This document shows, piece by piece, positions 22,891 through 34,599 of a stretch of DNA of 36,034 bases. Position numbers and translations under genes: made by a program. The notes below the pieces were generated by a model, which made no database searches, had not been told where the DNA came from, and was given only the letters and a program-made list of their open reading frames with translations. Origin of the DNA: Larix sibirica (Eukaryota; Streptophyta; Pinopsida; Pinales; Pinaceae); assembly GCA_004151065.3 (NCBI GenBank), contig NWUY0304892407.1, positions 1-36,034 on the forward strand, in the 5' to 3' direction. Position 1 is the stretch's first letter. Every line of letters starts with the position of its first letter.

Positions 22891-25079
22891 TCACACTATA
22901 TAAGTCCTGTAACAACCTAGAACTACCAATCTTGCCACTAACTACTACTTTGACTAACTAGCTATAAGAGTAATTAAGAATAAGATATATAGTTTAAGTT
23001 CAATTACTAAGTCTTTTTGTTTACAAACTAAAGCTCCAGTTCTATACCACATGATAAAGGGTGCATAACAGCATTTCCCCGAAGAGCCATAGGGAGGATG
23101 ATGGTCAACAATTGTTAATTTGCCACATTCTGGATCGGACCAATCAATTAGGCACCAAAATATGTGGACACTTCGGGATCATACCTACCAAATTTAGGGG
23201 GGGGGGGTGGCAAAATGCAAATAAATTCTCCACCTAGTTTTATGATATAGTATTAAATTACCAACTGGCTCAACTAGAGAGGCTCCACACCTACTAGTCT
23301 TCTCCTTGGCCTTCGCTCTAAACCAGGGGCTTTACTCATAAATTCCCATGCATTACCAATCGCTGACCGTACCATTACCAACAGCTTTCCGTATGACCAC
23401 ATTAAATTACCTCTTCTAATTTACATTACTAATTACCATTATGGAGGATCGCTCACCTCACCCACCTGGGTTAGGCTCTCTTGCCTTTATGCTTATCTTT
23501 TCTTTATACAAATTATTTATACTGGCTCTTGCCTTTATACATATTATTGAGACTGGTCACTGTCCTTACCATTTATGATTGTTCGACCTCTGTACTTTTA
23601 TATTACTTTCTTTACCAATTACTTTCATCACTGCCCAAACCTATGATGTATGAGAGCTTGCCCGGGAAATATATTTTGTTGAACTCGTCCACTTGAAAAA
23701 AGCTAAGCGTTCGTTCTCAGGTGCCATTGTTTCATTCTTACCACCATCCATTTATTAAAGTCGAGTAGTTGCTCCCAAGGCAGTTACCTACTAATCACTG
23801 CACCTGTTCTACTCTACCCAGCATTCCTCATTGGAGGATTTCGGTCTCCAGTTAGGGTAGGTACGCGGTTTGTCCCACTCTTCCTTACGAAGGGTTGGGG
23901 CCTTCTCAATGCAGTCTGGATTGAGTTATATAGGGGCCAATATCTCACTTAATTAAGGTAGGAAAGCTTACTTATATGAGACGGTATATAATTAATTAAA
24001 TGTTAGAAATAGAATAAGGCACTAAGAATAGTAGTTCTAGACTCATAGCAAGTGGAAACTAAAATGGAATAGTTCTATTTAAAAGGAAACAACAGGAAGC
24101 TTCTTCACTAGAGCTCAGGGGCATAATAAGCTTCACTTACGCCCAGCTCTATAAGTAAAGTCCTCTTTCTTTTTTTCATAGTCAGAAGGAGCCAATCATA
24201 ATCGGGTTTTATTGCCGAGAGAGACTTGCCGTCACTTGAAGAAGGTTTCAATCCAGGCAGGAGTAGCCATAGTTGAGCTAGTTGATGATTTCCGCTAGTT
24301 GATGCCAGGAGGCGATACAATAAATACCGGTACTACATGCCCAGTTTAAATGACAGGTTGAAATGCACTCAGCTCTACAACCCCTATACTCAGTTACTGG
24401 TTGTTAGTGCCCAGGAAGGAGTTCTACGTTACCCACCAGGTCTCAATCCGCCGTGCTGCTCAGGAAGGACGTGTTCGTGCCAAGTTCTCCATAACCTATA
24501 CTACATGACCTATACTACGTGTATAAACCTATGTCGGTGCAGGAATGAAAAGCTATAGTAAGCCACAGTGCAACTAGTTAGTGCTTGAAGGTCATTTCCA
24601 CTCATTGCCAGTCTCCTTGACAGAGGAGGGTCCTTGTAATACAGCCGATACTCGCATATATAACTGAACGAGCATATACATGAGGCTACTATGTTTGAGA
24701 CAATCTTGATTTTGAAGAATTGGACCATTACGGCTATGTGCTTTTTACGGTGGGTGCATGAGACAGGGCTTTATTTTCAATCAAAATATTTCTATTAGGT
24801 TGAGTGGGCTTCTTGAGCTGGCTGGTCATAGAGTTTAGAGAGAGAATGGGAGCTACTAATAAACTACTGATGCACTAAAGAGCTATTCTTATATAGTCGT
24901 TGCTTGAAGCTCCAGTATGTTTAACCCATAGGACGTGACCATAGAACGACGTGAGACCACCAGTTCTCGAGCCACCGTGTCCTGGAGGTTGCCACAGGGA
25001 AGGAAGGGGCATTAACTAGATAGATGCCGAGAGAAATAACCTCATTACCTAACTGGTCTATGCATGTATGCCGAGAGTA
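22891..25079. other. Intergenic, no gene recognised
   Basis: Contains a run of eleven G (23197-23207) and many 'attaccatt' strings at 23.34-23.58 kb. The frames 23481-23696 plus, 24108-24320 minus, 24337-24558 plus and 24510-24728 minus have no domain. No RNA gene was found. Confidence 0.4.
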
Positions 25080-27130
25080 GGTCCTCATAAATCAATATAC
25101 GAACTCGCATCTCTACGTTTTAACATATACTATATATCTATGAGTCCTTGCCAAATATCGAAGTCCGGGGGAATAATCCCCATTCCATTGGGGTCGTAGA
25201 ACTTGTCATTTGTTGAGGTAGGTGATACTACTTATGTACCCATTCCACAAAAACAACCAGTTTAATCCATGTTCGGTTAGAGCAGGCACCACCATGCATG
25301 GCTGGTTGGACCAGAGCACCTGCTAGCAGAAACAGCTAGCTCATACGACCAATAGTCTACTATAGTCTACTATCGAGAATATATGATATCGCATATCTAC
25401 GTTGAACTTAGATTGTCAGAACATTCAGAATCAGATATCGATCGATACGTTTGAACCTATCTTCCTTGCCAAATAGATAAGTAAGGAAAAGAATTAATAC
25501 ACATTCCATTCTGACTACAACTTATGAGGCTGCTAGCCGTATCGGATAGGCCAGAGGGAACAACGGATTTAGTCTCCAGTGTGATAGATTGTAGGTAGCA
25601 CCTACTATCATTCCCCTAACTTATTCTCCAATGTGACACCCGCCGTAAGGTGGAGGAGTAGTTCTCTCTAGCTTGATGACAACCCGATAGATAGGGGAGT
25701 GTGTAAGAAGTTCCCTTCTTATTAAAATGAATAAATTTCATATTAAAATATTCCCTAGTTGTTATAGTTGGTGGTATCCCACAGGTTGAGGCTGAGTGTA
25801 AGCAAATAATAATTGTTGTTCGCTTGGAAGGGGGGGAATATCCCACCCAGTCTTTGTCTTTCAAACTAGTTTAGTAGAGGAAGGGGACTTACTAATTTAC
25901 TAATTGAATGAAAAGAATGGAGACTTTACATATTATATAAGCATATATACGTTGAACTTTCATATCTACATTTTACATATAGATATTTTGCCATATCTAT
26001 GTATACCTTTTCCATATTTTGATAGGTTCGATACCCCTATATTAGTAGAATTAATAAATAGTTTATTAGATTCAACCGAGAATTCCTTCGATGAGGGTAT
26101 CAACCCGTTAAGTGTGTGTGTTTTGTTGATAGGTTGAAGCGTAGCAAAGTTAAGCATAGTTGGTAGTATATTCCACAGGTTGAGGAGCGTAAGCAAATAA
26201 TTGGTTGGCTTTACTGAAGGGAATCTCCTCCCGAAGAGCATATTCCTATGAAACCACCTAACCAATGGGGTGTTTATTACCCCTAAGTGATGATCCAATG
26301 GGGCATCAACAATTAACATAGGTTCGATACCTAATTAGAATTAATAAATTGAATGTAGTAGTTCAACCTGGCTCCGTTAGTGGCAAGTTAGATCTACTCG
26401 CCATGGATACGTTGACCTTGTCCTTGGGACCATACTTACACTCTTCTCCTTAGAACCCTTTGAATCTTACCTATGCCTTAGCTACTACTACTGGTATATC
26501 TACGACGATATCGCACGCATATCATCAGTGGTAACTTGCAGGTGGAATATTCTCCCATAGGGAGCTCTGCCCTAGTGGTTGGTTGAATAGCCTGCCTCAT
26601 AAGAAGTAGGTTACCCATAGGATTGAAAGAAATACATCGATAAAATACATCGATATATGATATCGCATTGAGACGTCCTTGCCAAAAAATAGAATAAGTA
26701 CCACCAGGAGGATAAGATGCCCCCCTTACTTATTAGGTGAAAATAGAGGTCAGCGTACTACGGAGACTCCTTTACATCAACTATTACATCAACTATCTCT
26801 CTATAATAAGGCCTATAATAAGGCCTATTTAAACTAACTATCCGCTATTTGGTCTACACCTACTGCCCTAGGCTCTTCTCTCATTTCCCACCAGAAAGAC
26901 AGTATAGACGTGTTAACATAATATGATACCGCATATCTACGTTGTTTCACTTTTCCCCATTGTAAATTCCACCCCCAAAAGAAAATAAGAATAAATCTGG
27001 ATTCTAATTCCGCACTAGCTCTATTCCAAATAAAAATAAGAATAAGAAATCTAGTCCTCTATAGTGTGCATCATACCTATTACAACCTATTTATATATAA
27101 GCTTGCATGGATACGTCCTTGCAGAGTCTA
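25080..27130 (+). repeat. Cluster of degenerate repeats ('cgcatatctacgtt' / 'ccttgccaaa')
   Basis: Variants of 'gatatcgcatatctacgttgaac' occur near 25107, 25388, 25940 and 26930, with relatives near 25447, 26405 and 26665. 'ccttgcc(aaa)' or 'ccttgca' follows several of them (about 25146, 25460, 26689, 27117). Two better duplicated blocks are 25765-25810 with 26157-26202 (tagttggt..acaggttgagg..gtaagcaaataa) and 26025-26060 with 26321-26349 (ggttcgatacc..attagaattaataaat). Short tandems also occur: 12 bp 'tacatcaactat' x2 at about 26773 and 'ataaggcct' x3 at about 26806. The open frames 25616-25864 and 25966-26319 (minus) overlap these repeats and have no domain. Confidence 0.6.
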
Positions 27131-28289
27131 ACGTCCTCTACTAGTGCTACTGCTAGGTCCTATTGTTGCAAAGTCCAGCAGCGTAGCGATTGCAAGGTGT
27201 AATTGGCTGCTAAACCAGCACAACCTCAGGGTTATCTCTCAACGTGTCACTACCGGAGAGAATCCCTCTCTCTTTAGGTATCCTAGCTACCCTAAAGGGC
27301 CACTATACTAACCATGAGAGGTGTCCCCAACTAAGCTTTCAAGAGTACTAACTAGGGAGATTCACTAGCAAGCCTAAAAGAGAAAGTACTAGATGGCTAG
27401 CTTTCCTAGATACTAACTTAGCTTATTGAAAATAAGAACCAAGTGTGCCTAAGAAAGGTTTATTTATAATTAACACTTGGTTTGGAAGACTTAGGAAAAG
27501 TGGGATGATTAATGAACTCCTAGTCTTCCTAATGGCTAGGGGAATAATTGAAGTTATTTCCCCAGCCTATTTTCATTCTAGGTGATTGAGTGAAGATTTA
27601 TATTCTTGCTTGGTTTACCACGAATTCAATAGATCATAATCGTGTGTGAGTTAAACTTTGTTCAAGCATAAGGTGAAAGATGACTCAATAACCCAACAAG
27701 AAATTAATTGAACCAACCAAATACTTAAACCATTAGATTCCACATTAAATGAAAAGAACTAGATAGCATCAACAAAATAATAACTGGGATAAAGTGCAAG
27801 TGGCAAGAACTATTCCACCAAGCTCATGCAAATTATTAAGCACAATAAAGCATAAATTAAGTATAGATTTTAACCCAAGCGAATGCTCAATATGGCCATG
27901 TAATGAGGGCTTGTGTGATTAGATGTATGCCTTGCCAAATTATGATTTGTCCAAGTGAAGGGTGCGTTTTTATAGCTATAGGTAGAGACCAAATGTCTTC
28001 AATTGAAGGGAGTAACTCCTTTGCTATGAAGCAAGTGTTGTCCATAGGGGTCCAGTAAGCGCTGACTCTTCCCCTCCGAGACTTGAAGTACAAATCAGAG
28101 TTGTTCATTTGACTCTTCCCCTACGAAGCTCCCAAAGAATGGTAAGACTAAGGCTTTCACCTAAGGCAAGTAATATAAAGAAGAAAGTGTCCATAGGGTA
28201 GTCCAGAGGGCTATAATAAAGACTTGAAGCTAGTGTCCAGTTAATAGGGCTTTCACTCTTCTTTCTACAGCTGATAATCTTTACTACTC
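27131..28289. other. Intergenic, one unrecognised open frame, short repeats
   Basis: The minus frame 27887-28108 (73 codons, includes SRRGRVSAYWTPMDNTCF) has protein-like composition but no family I can name. Near it 'tgactcttcccctccgag' and 'tgactcttcccctacgaag' recur about 50 bases apart (about 28064 and 28110), and 'tgtccatagggg(ta)gtccag' recurs near 28039 and 28188. Confidence 0.35.
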
Positions 28290-29920
28290 CAAAGGCAGCC
28301 GCTAGAAAGGTTCCGGGTCGATATCCATTTGTAGATTGTTAATAGCCCGCACCAGTGGACTTCGTTGACCGAGCAAATCGAGTAGCATATGAGTTAGTTC
28401 CATCGCCTCTTCGCTCAGTTCCATAGCTAAATAAAGATCCTCCAATTAAAGGGTCCCTAGTAGCGGATCCATATGTAGTGCCAGTGGGAGAGTCAGCAGA
28501 TTGAGATGCAGTAGTTAATAAAGTTCCGTAGCCCGTTGGAGTTCGAGCAGATACGGTTGATAACGCGAGTGATCCCGCTGACTAAGTTAAAGCATTGGAT
28601 CCTCCTAAAGCAGATACGGTGAAATAACCAATAGCAAGGGTAGCTTCAGGACCGGGTGAAATTGATCCGGCACTCCCAGCAGTTTTATTTGATCGAAAAG
28701 CAGCGACGAAGCCCACATTTAGCCAGATTTCAATCCTGTTCCAACCGCCGATCTTATGGATCCAGTTCCATGGCTGGTAGCATTGGTTCCAGGTCGATAT
28801 CAGTGCTAGAACCATTGGTAAAGGCAGGAAATAAAAAAGAAAAGGCAGTTTCCCCACCGCTATATCACCCATAATTGATTCCATATCGATATTGAGATCA
28901 AGCGGTTAAAGCAGCAGAGTAAGCATCAAAGCCAGAAGCACAGGTTACAAAGGCAGGTGCAGCTTACCCGGAACCTATTTAAGTATACCTAGCGTCTTCC
29001 CTACCATCACGGGTAACAGAGGAAGAAGCGGAGGTATAAGTGGATATTCTGTAATCTCCACTCACCACGCGCAGCACCGTCAATTTAATAGCTTGTTCGA
29101 GATAAAAACTCAGTGCCGCCATACGTGGATCCATTTACTCTTTATTATTAAAGGCAGTAGATTCCACAGATAGAAAGCAGCTAGTTCCAGATCCTTAGCC
29201 AACAACTTAAGCACCTCACTCAGCATCCTCTAAGCAAAGGCACCAGTCAAGCCATATATGGGAGCAGTTTCACCCGCGGTTTATCAAAAGGATCCAGTAC
29301 CACCACTAGCAGTTTAAGTCCCAATTGATTAGATTGATTGAGTGGAAGCACTCGTTTCAGCACCATTATCAGTACCACCAATGACAGCAGCATCCAAGTA
29401 TGCAGAAGCAAAGATGGCAGCAGAGTAAAAGGCAGTTAATCCCGTTCGTTCCAGGGTAATATCCATATCCAGATGCTTATTCATCGGGATCCTCAGCAGA
29501 TGGAGTTCCATTTGACCAGTTGCTCCTCGAGCAGATTCATATCCAATCACAAAGTCCGCAGCATGGGTGTAGATAAAATCTATACTTAGACCTTCTAGCT
29601 AGTTCCTTCTAGTTTGAAAGCCAGTTAGAAGTAAAGGTAGCATCCTAGCTTGTTACAGCATATGTCCATACCTAATGGTATTTTGCATAAGTACTTAGCG
29701 ATGCAAAGTCAAAGATAAAGGCAAAGCCAGATACGGAAACAATAAGTAGAGACAAAGGCGGGGAAGTAAGCGGCGCCTGCTTATGGCTAAATAACAGAGC
29801 TAGCCCCCATTTAAGTTCCAGTGCCTATTAAAGATCCTCCAGATCGAAAGCCAACAGCACAAGGATAGCTGGATCAGCCAACAAGGTGGAAAAGGCACGA
29901 GTTTACCTTCCCAGTTTTAC
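28290..29920 (-). repeat. Gly/Ser/Thr/Ala-rich triplet repeat, locus 5 (largest)
   Basis: On the minus strand, long runs in shifting phase read as Gly, Ser, Ala, Thr and Tyr. For example, a frame between about 28340 and 28580 includes LALSTVSARTPTGYG and SADSPTGTTYGSATRD. Others read TAGSAGSISPGPEATLAIGY (about 28.65 kb) and AVIGGTDNGAETSASTQS (about 29.35 kb). The plus strand shows the complementary gcagtagatcc / ggatcc-rich DNA. Stops and phase changes occur every 50-100 codons. The short open frames 28582-28884 and 29329-29550 (minus) are parts of this tract. It is the same family as loci 1-4 in opposite orientation. Confidence 0.55.
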
Positions 29921-30039
29921 TGGGTTTATATGCTCAGGGCTGCTCAGTCGTTATATACGTAATAAAACTTGAACTTAAAATGCAGCATGCAATTATGCAT
30001 TTATTTCACGGACTTTAATCAACCTTGAGAGGAAGTAAA

Positions 30040-30205
30040 GGAGCAATAAAAGGAAGGAGCGTTAATCAGGAAGGAGGGTGCTAATCAAGACAGAAAGGAG
30101 CATTAATAAAAAAGTAAAATAACGTTAGAAGAGGAGCGTAAATAAGGAGGGTGAGGTGCGTAAGGTGCATTAATCGGCATTAATCGGGAGGGTAAGGAGC
30201 GTTAA
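30040..30205 (+). repeat. Degenerate 'aggagcgttaatc' repeats
   Basis: 'aggagcgttaatcaggaagg', 'agggtgctaatcaa', 'aggagcattaat', 'aggtgcattaatcggcatta' and 'aggagcgttaac' form a run of 15-25 bp units. Confidence 0.7.
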
Positions 30206-30239
30206 CCCTTCTAGCTAGCTTATTATTGAGGGAAGAAAC

Positions 30240-30475
30240 ATAGGAACCTGGATTAGGACCTTACTGGGTAGGACCTACCTTGACCACCTTATATTTCGAA
30301 CTCTAACTCTTTGAAAGAAAGAGTAAAAGGCCAGGACCTTACTAGTTTGGTTGACCCGGACCTTACTGGTTTAATTGACCTTTCCTGCCCTTTAGCTTGG
30401 TGATACAAATAAATGCGTAGGACCTTTAAAGGCATAGGACCTTACTTTTGAAAGATATTTCTCTTTAAGGCCCCT
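30240..30475 (+). repeat. 'aggaccttact' repeats including partner of 624-661
   Basis: 'aggaccttactgg', 'caggaccttactagtttggttgacc', 'cggaccttactggtttaattgacc' and 'taggaccttacttttgaa' recur. The last, at 30436-30475, matches 624-661. 'actctttgaaagaaagagt' near 30310 is a small hairpin. Confidence 0.65.
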
Positions 30476-30884
30476 GACTCAATCAATCTAGAAGATAAAG
30501 GAAGTATGATTAAAGCATGGTCAATAAAGCAACATCCTATCTTACCGAAAAGAGAAAGAGATAGTTGCAGGAACAGCAAATAAAGCTGAAGTAGACCCAT
30601 ACCGAGATAAAGAAAAAAAGCTATCAGTTCTAGATACAATCTAAGGTTCGGAATAACTCTGACGGAGAACGAACTTCCACCTTTAACGAATGATTTTTGG
30701 ATTGATGGAAATGGATGCAAGGGATGGGAAAACTAGCGATAAAACGCACGGAAATGGTGCGCATTTTAGACAGTTTCATCCAAATTATGAGAATAAGAGA
30801 ACCAGGCAGCTTCCTACCCTCAACAGAAGCCTATACAAACACTTCCTATTCCTATTCAAATACCTACCTTACACATCTTGGGCG

Positions 30885-31075
30885 GGGACCTTGTATCGGA
30901 GACCTTGTATCGGCGGGTACCTCATATAGGGTACCTTATATTGCCTTGTATCGTAAACCTTGTATTGAGGATCTTGTATCGGAGATATTGGACTGCGTAC
31001 CTCGGATCGTAGACCTTGGATTGGCGGGTATTGTATTGGAGACCTTTAATCGGGTACCTTGGATTCAGCGGGTAC
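30885..31075 (+). repeat. Tandem ~16-20 bp 'ccttgtatcgg' repeats
   Basis: Variants of 'gaccttgtatcgg', 'gtaccttatattg', 'aaccttgtattgagg' and 'gaccttggattggcgggta' run head to tail. The plus frame 30715-31092 reads through the array and is an effect of the period, not a gene. Confidence 0.7.
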
Positions 31076-31112
31076 ATGAGGTAACTGGTTAAGTTCTTCG
31101 TGAAGGCCAGGT

Positions 31113-31300
31113 GCGGGTCTTGATTCGGTCTTACCTAGTGAGTGGAAGAAGGAAGCCGATCTCACTCCGCAGGTATTGATTCGGATCTTCCTGATAACAT
31201 AAGTAAGAAGCTATCCGGATATAGTCTTACAGTCTTGTCCCGGATCTCCCTTATAACATAAAGAAGAGGCTAACCGATATCAGTCTGCCGGTCATCATTC
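31113..31300 (+). repeat. Tandem repeat, ~56-59 bp unit, three copies and part
   Basis: Markers 'ttgattcgg' at 31120 and 31176, 'ttgtcccgg' at 31235 and 'tcattcgg' at about 31295 begin successive units. Each continues 'atct(t)cc.. ataacataa.. aagaagcta.. ccg(g)ata..agtct'. Confidence 0.75.
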
Positions 31301-31404
31301 GGAATGTGAAGCCCACCCAACTACAGACAATAACTAGGCAGTTAACGGGCTTACCCCGCTGTATAGCCATTTCCCTAGAGAAAGGCTCTATGCCTGTCCT
31401 ATTC

Positions 31405-31612
31405 GAATAGCTGTAATCAGAGCTCTCTTCCCCAGCATTTACCCTTGTTAGCTGCTCCAGAGCTGCACCACTTAATAGCTGTAATAAGGGCTATATCCCC
31501 CAGCGTCTCCCATCGATAGCTACTCCAGAGCTGCACCAACTAATAGTAGTAATTAGGGTCTATTTCCCGCTTCTTTCCCCCGGATGGCTGCTCTTTCACC
31601 ACCTCGTCACCT
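31405..31612 (+). repeat. Tandem repeat, 68 bp unit, three copies
   Basis: Units start at 31405 (gaatagctgtaatcag), 31473 (taatagctgtaataag) and 31541 (taatagtagtaattag), exactly 68 bases apart. Each contains a pyrimidine-rich 'ccccagc' middle and 'gctgctccagagctgcacca' or a variant at the end; the third is most decayed. Confidence 0.85.
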
Positions 31613-31658
31613 TAGCAGTACTCTGGGATCTCTCCCAACCCTAAGTCGCGGTACCTGA

Positions 31659-32051
31659 GTAGAAAATGAAATAAAAAATAGAGTAGCTGAAGGAGCAATT
31701 CGAGAAGGTCTATGTCGAGGCCATTGCATCTGATAGTGGAGATAAGCTGGAGGAGCCCAATAACATTGGGTTGTGAAAAGATCATTGGAGGATGAAAATG
31801 AAAAGTTTAGGAATCTAGCCAAGTAGTTAGCATACGAAGGACATTTTAAGTTCACAACAGTGAAGCCAATGAAGTCAAGAGAAGATGCTGAGATGATGGC
31901 ACTAACTAAGTGCATCCCTTAGAAGGAAGCTTTTATAAATACATCCATTAAATAATGCACCCAGGAAATCCAAGAGGCCATCATGGACTATAAACTTGTG
32001 TTTAATGAGTTCAAAAGATTAAATGATGCTATTATCAGAGAAGTTCCTTAA
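31659..32051 (+). pseudogene. Coding-like pseudogene, unknown protein
   Basis: One phase stays protein-like for about 130 codons despite seven or so internal stops. It begins VENEIKNRVAEGAIREG and later reads SLEDENEKFRNLAK, LAYEGHFKFTTVKPMKSRED, then EIQEAIMDYKLVFNEFKRLN and DAIIREVP before taa at 32049-32051. Composition (Glu, Lys, Asn, hydrophobic spacing) and persistence of a single phase suggest a former gene. I do not recognise the family; the second half would be helical, perhaps coiled coil. It precedes a probable LTR, so a retroelement origin is possible but not shown. The antisense frame 31607-31915 is taken as a shadow. Confidence 0.35.
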
Positions 32052-32199
32052 TAGGAGCCCCTTTATATTGGTAGGATAATGGAACCAACTCAGGGATGAG
32101 TTGGAAGGTGTGGTCAGTGAGTTTTTGTGGCCCTGTTTTCTCTAAGTACTGGCATAGAGCCGAGGTCAGCAGAAGATGAATCCGTAGAAGTACCAGAAG

Positions 32200-32247
32200 C
32201 CACAGAAGCCTAAGTATGTGGAACCACAGAAGCCTGAGTATGTGGAA
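32200..32247 (+). repeat. Perfect-phase 24 bp tandem duplication
   Basis: 'ccacagaagcctaagtatgt' plus 'ggaa' is followed immediately by the same 24 bases with one a-to-g change. In the open phase it encodes PQKPKYVE then PQKPEYVE, within a frame continuing to about 32340. Confidence 0.9.
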
Positions 32248-32310
32248 TCCAAGGAGTCATTTTATACATCCTATATGCCCAGTCTCTTTGACCCTCTATG
32301 CATTTTTATA

Positions 32311-32560
32311 AAGGTGGAGATTCTATTGTATGATTGGGTTATAGCTGGTAAATTCCCTAGTCTATTCCAGAATCTTTTGTAACCACCTCAGTTGGCTATA
32401 TATATGAGGATTGTAATGTATCTATAGAGGTTTTTTCCATTATTACAGAGAGTTCTTCAGTTGTTGAGAGGATTCTATGAGTTATGGGTTCTACACATGA
32501 CTTATTATATATAATGTTAATCTACTAATACAACAGAGAACTGTTCTACTAATGTGTATG
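32311..32560 (+). mobile_element. Probable copia-type LTR remnant
   Basis: 'aaggtggagatt' at 32311-32322 looks like the polypurine tract preceding a Ty1/copia 3' LTR. It is followed by AT-rich DNA, a TATA-like 'ctatatatatgagg' (about 32398), then a string resembling a plant LTR R-U5 region (acagagagttcttcagttgt, then gagaggattctatgag). No clear TG...CA ends, second LTR or target duplication can be shown, so the boundaries are approximate. Confidence 0.42.
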
Positions 32561-32947
32561 TTTTTTTTATGTATATTAATGATATATATGTTATGGTCTT
32601 AACTATGTATGTTGTTAGTTTTGTTAGCCTGAATTATTTTGATTAAAGGATAATTAACGGATTACACACTCCCACTAAATATTTCATACTCTAAAAATTA
32701 TTAACATGGTAACTATCATATGCACGTCGGGTGAAACCTCCTTCCTTCTGAAAGGTTGAATATGCTGGTGCCCTAGACTACATCGAGCTTGTGTTGGACA
32801 CCTTTTATGTACCCAGAGTCTTTCATAGAGCCAACACTCACCACAGAATATTACCCCTTTGGCACAAGTGCTACCTGGGTAGCCTTTTCCATCTTAGCTG
32901 CCAACCCCGTCAATGCAACCACCTCCAAAGCAGATGGGACTACCTAA

Positions 32948-33175
32948 ATATTAAAAAGGAAGCATCAGCTTCCACCCGAAGCTGAGCACCAGATACTTCG
33001 GGAGGACAGATTATGCCAGATCTGTCATAGACAGGATACAGAGATAGAGGAGCACTTTATATTAAGATGCCCCCGTTACATTGCCATTTTTGGCCACATT
33101 GAACTTACCGGATCTTTTGTGGTTGATCAACGACCTAGTTTACCACCAACCTTATTGGTCAGCTATACCATATAA
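32948..33175 (+). pseudogene. Fragment with a zinc-binding motif, reverse-transcriptase-tail-like
   Basis: A frame without a good start runs from after taa (32945-32947) to taa (33173-33175). It contains REDRLCQICHRQDTEIEEHF then ILRCPRY, that is C-x2-C ... E-x2-H-F-x3-C-P-x-Y. This resembles the zinc-binding tail (zf-RVT-like) of plant LINE or other reverse transcriptase ORFs, where Cys-x2-Cys is followed by a His and a Cys-Pro. No reverse transcriptase palm is seen upstream; 32791-32985 is unrelated to me. It abuts the gypsy Gag pseudogene, so two elements of different kinds are joined here. Confidence 0.45.
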
Positions 33176-34194
33176 GCTTCCCGCGGATATTACAAAGTTT
33201 TATGGAAAACCTGGTGAAGATCCATCAACTCATGTCATGACTTTTAATCTCTAATGTTCATAAATTGATTTGGTGGACGATAATGTGCACCTACGATTGT
33301 TCTAGTGTACTTTTACGGGCACGACGGCCAGCCAAGTGGTACATTGAATTGCTTAGTGCTTAATACCACGATTTATCCTCCTTGGCTATGGCATTTTTGA
33401 CGCACTTCCATCTACCTATACGCTACGAGACTAGGAAAAAACTACTGACATCCTTACATCAGAGTACCTCCACCCATATTTATGATCATATTCATGAATG
33501 GACGAGGCCTACGGCCCTCATTCACGCTTAAATTATAGAGAAATTCTTAGTATACTAGTTTGTAAAGTCATTGTTGCCACCTATTGCCAAGAACGTTGCC
33601 ATATATGGTGCCGCCATGGAGGAGCAGGCCGTCCTGCGGGCTCAAAAAATGGTTCTTATTTTTTCTCAGTCCGACTTTATATGACATTCTCCCTCATGCC
33701 CCTCGTCCTTCAACTGAGCAACCTAAGGATACTCCTGACCCTCACACCGATGGGATAATTAGCATAGTAAAGAGTACCACAGTGAATGCTTTGACTGATA
33801 AAAAGGGCCAAATGTCTATCCACACGATTACGACTGCAAGTCATCCTATGGCCACAACATCTTAAGTCCCAACCCAAACCTCCCATGTGAATGCGGTGCA
33901 AAAGCGAGCGTGTTGTCACATTCCGTATGAAATTGTAAGACCGAAATATGATGTCCACACATGGATGATATTCACAAGTTATTATCCCAGCGTGGGTCAA
34001 CATTGCAGCCCGCTGTCCTAACGAACCCTTTCCCTCCCCCACAGCAGCAGTTGATCGCATCTAACCCCCCACTCCCACAAGGGGGAAATCCTGAGACTTA
34101 TAATAATGGGGGCAGTTCATTGAATGCATCGGTTTACATGTGTGAGCAAGATGTGCAGCCATTACTTGCATTCACAGGATCAAAGAGGCACTAG
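33176..34194 (+). pseudogene. Ty3/gypsy Gag pseudogene
   Basis: The plus strand carries a whole Gag region broken by stops and shifts. It starts ITKFYGKPGEDPSTHVMTFN (about 33187-33247) and continues LVDDNVHLRLF, then after a shift AKWYIELLSA and HDLSSLAMAFLTHFHLPIRY (about 33330-33420), STHIYDHIHEW, SLLPPIAKNVA and EEQAVLRAQK (33.5-33.65 kb). Next is YDILPHAPRPSTEQPKD with TDGIISIVKSTTV (33.68-33.79 kb) and finally the Gag-Pol linker (LSQRGSTLQPAVLTNPFPPP, 33.98-34.05 kb) to 34194. The 'AKWY' and 'MAFLTHF' pieces fit the retrotransposon gag domain. The protease expected next is absent; a protease that may belong to the same family is at 15.07-15.75 kb. Confidence 0.85.
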
Positions 34195-34560
34195 CACGCC
34201 CACACCCCATATCAAGTACAGACAGACGCCCATAAGATAGATATTTATTATTAAATAGAGATATAAGTTATTCTTACATTACTTTATAAGCCATTACATA
34301 AGGTAGAGAATCCTGCCTTGGACGCTGTAAAGCAAATGTGCCTAAGGTACGGTAGATAATCCTTGGGTACGGTAGATAATCCCTGGGATTTTACTGTGCA
34401 TTATGTATAACTAAATATTAACTAAAAAGCCTCGATCTTCACTGCTGTTAAAAGCCTCGATCTGAGCGGCTAATGAGATACTTTAGATTCAAGGAAGGAA
34501 CCCACCCTTGAGAGACTTTACCACTGCCTCATGAACCTAATTACAAAGCCATCCTGTCTG
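34195..34560. other. Spacer between two convergent Gag pseudogenes, with tandem repeat
   Basis: Holds a 20 bp tandem duplication at 34346-34385 (ggtacggtagataatccttg twice, one change) and 'aaaagcctcgatct' twice at about 34425 and 34449. No gene. Confidence 0.7.
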
Positions 34561-34599
34561 TCTAAGAATATAAAAAACCTACACATTATCATGGATTAC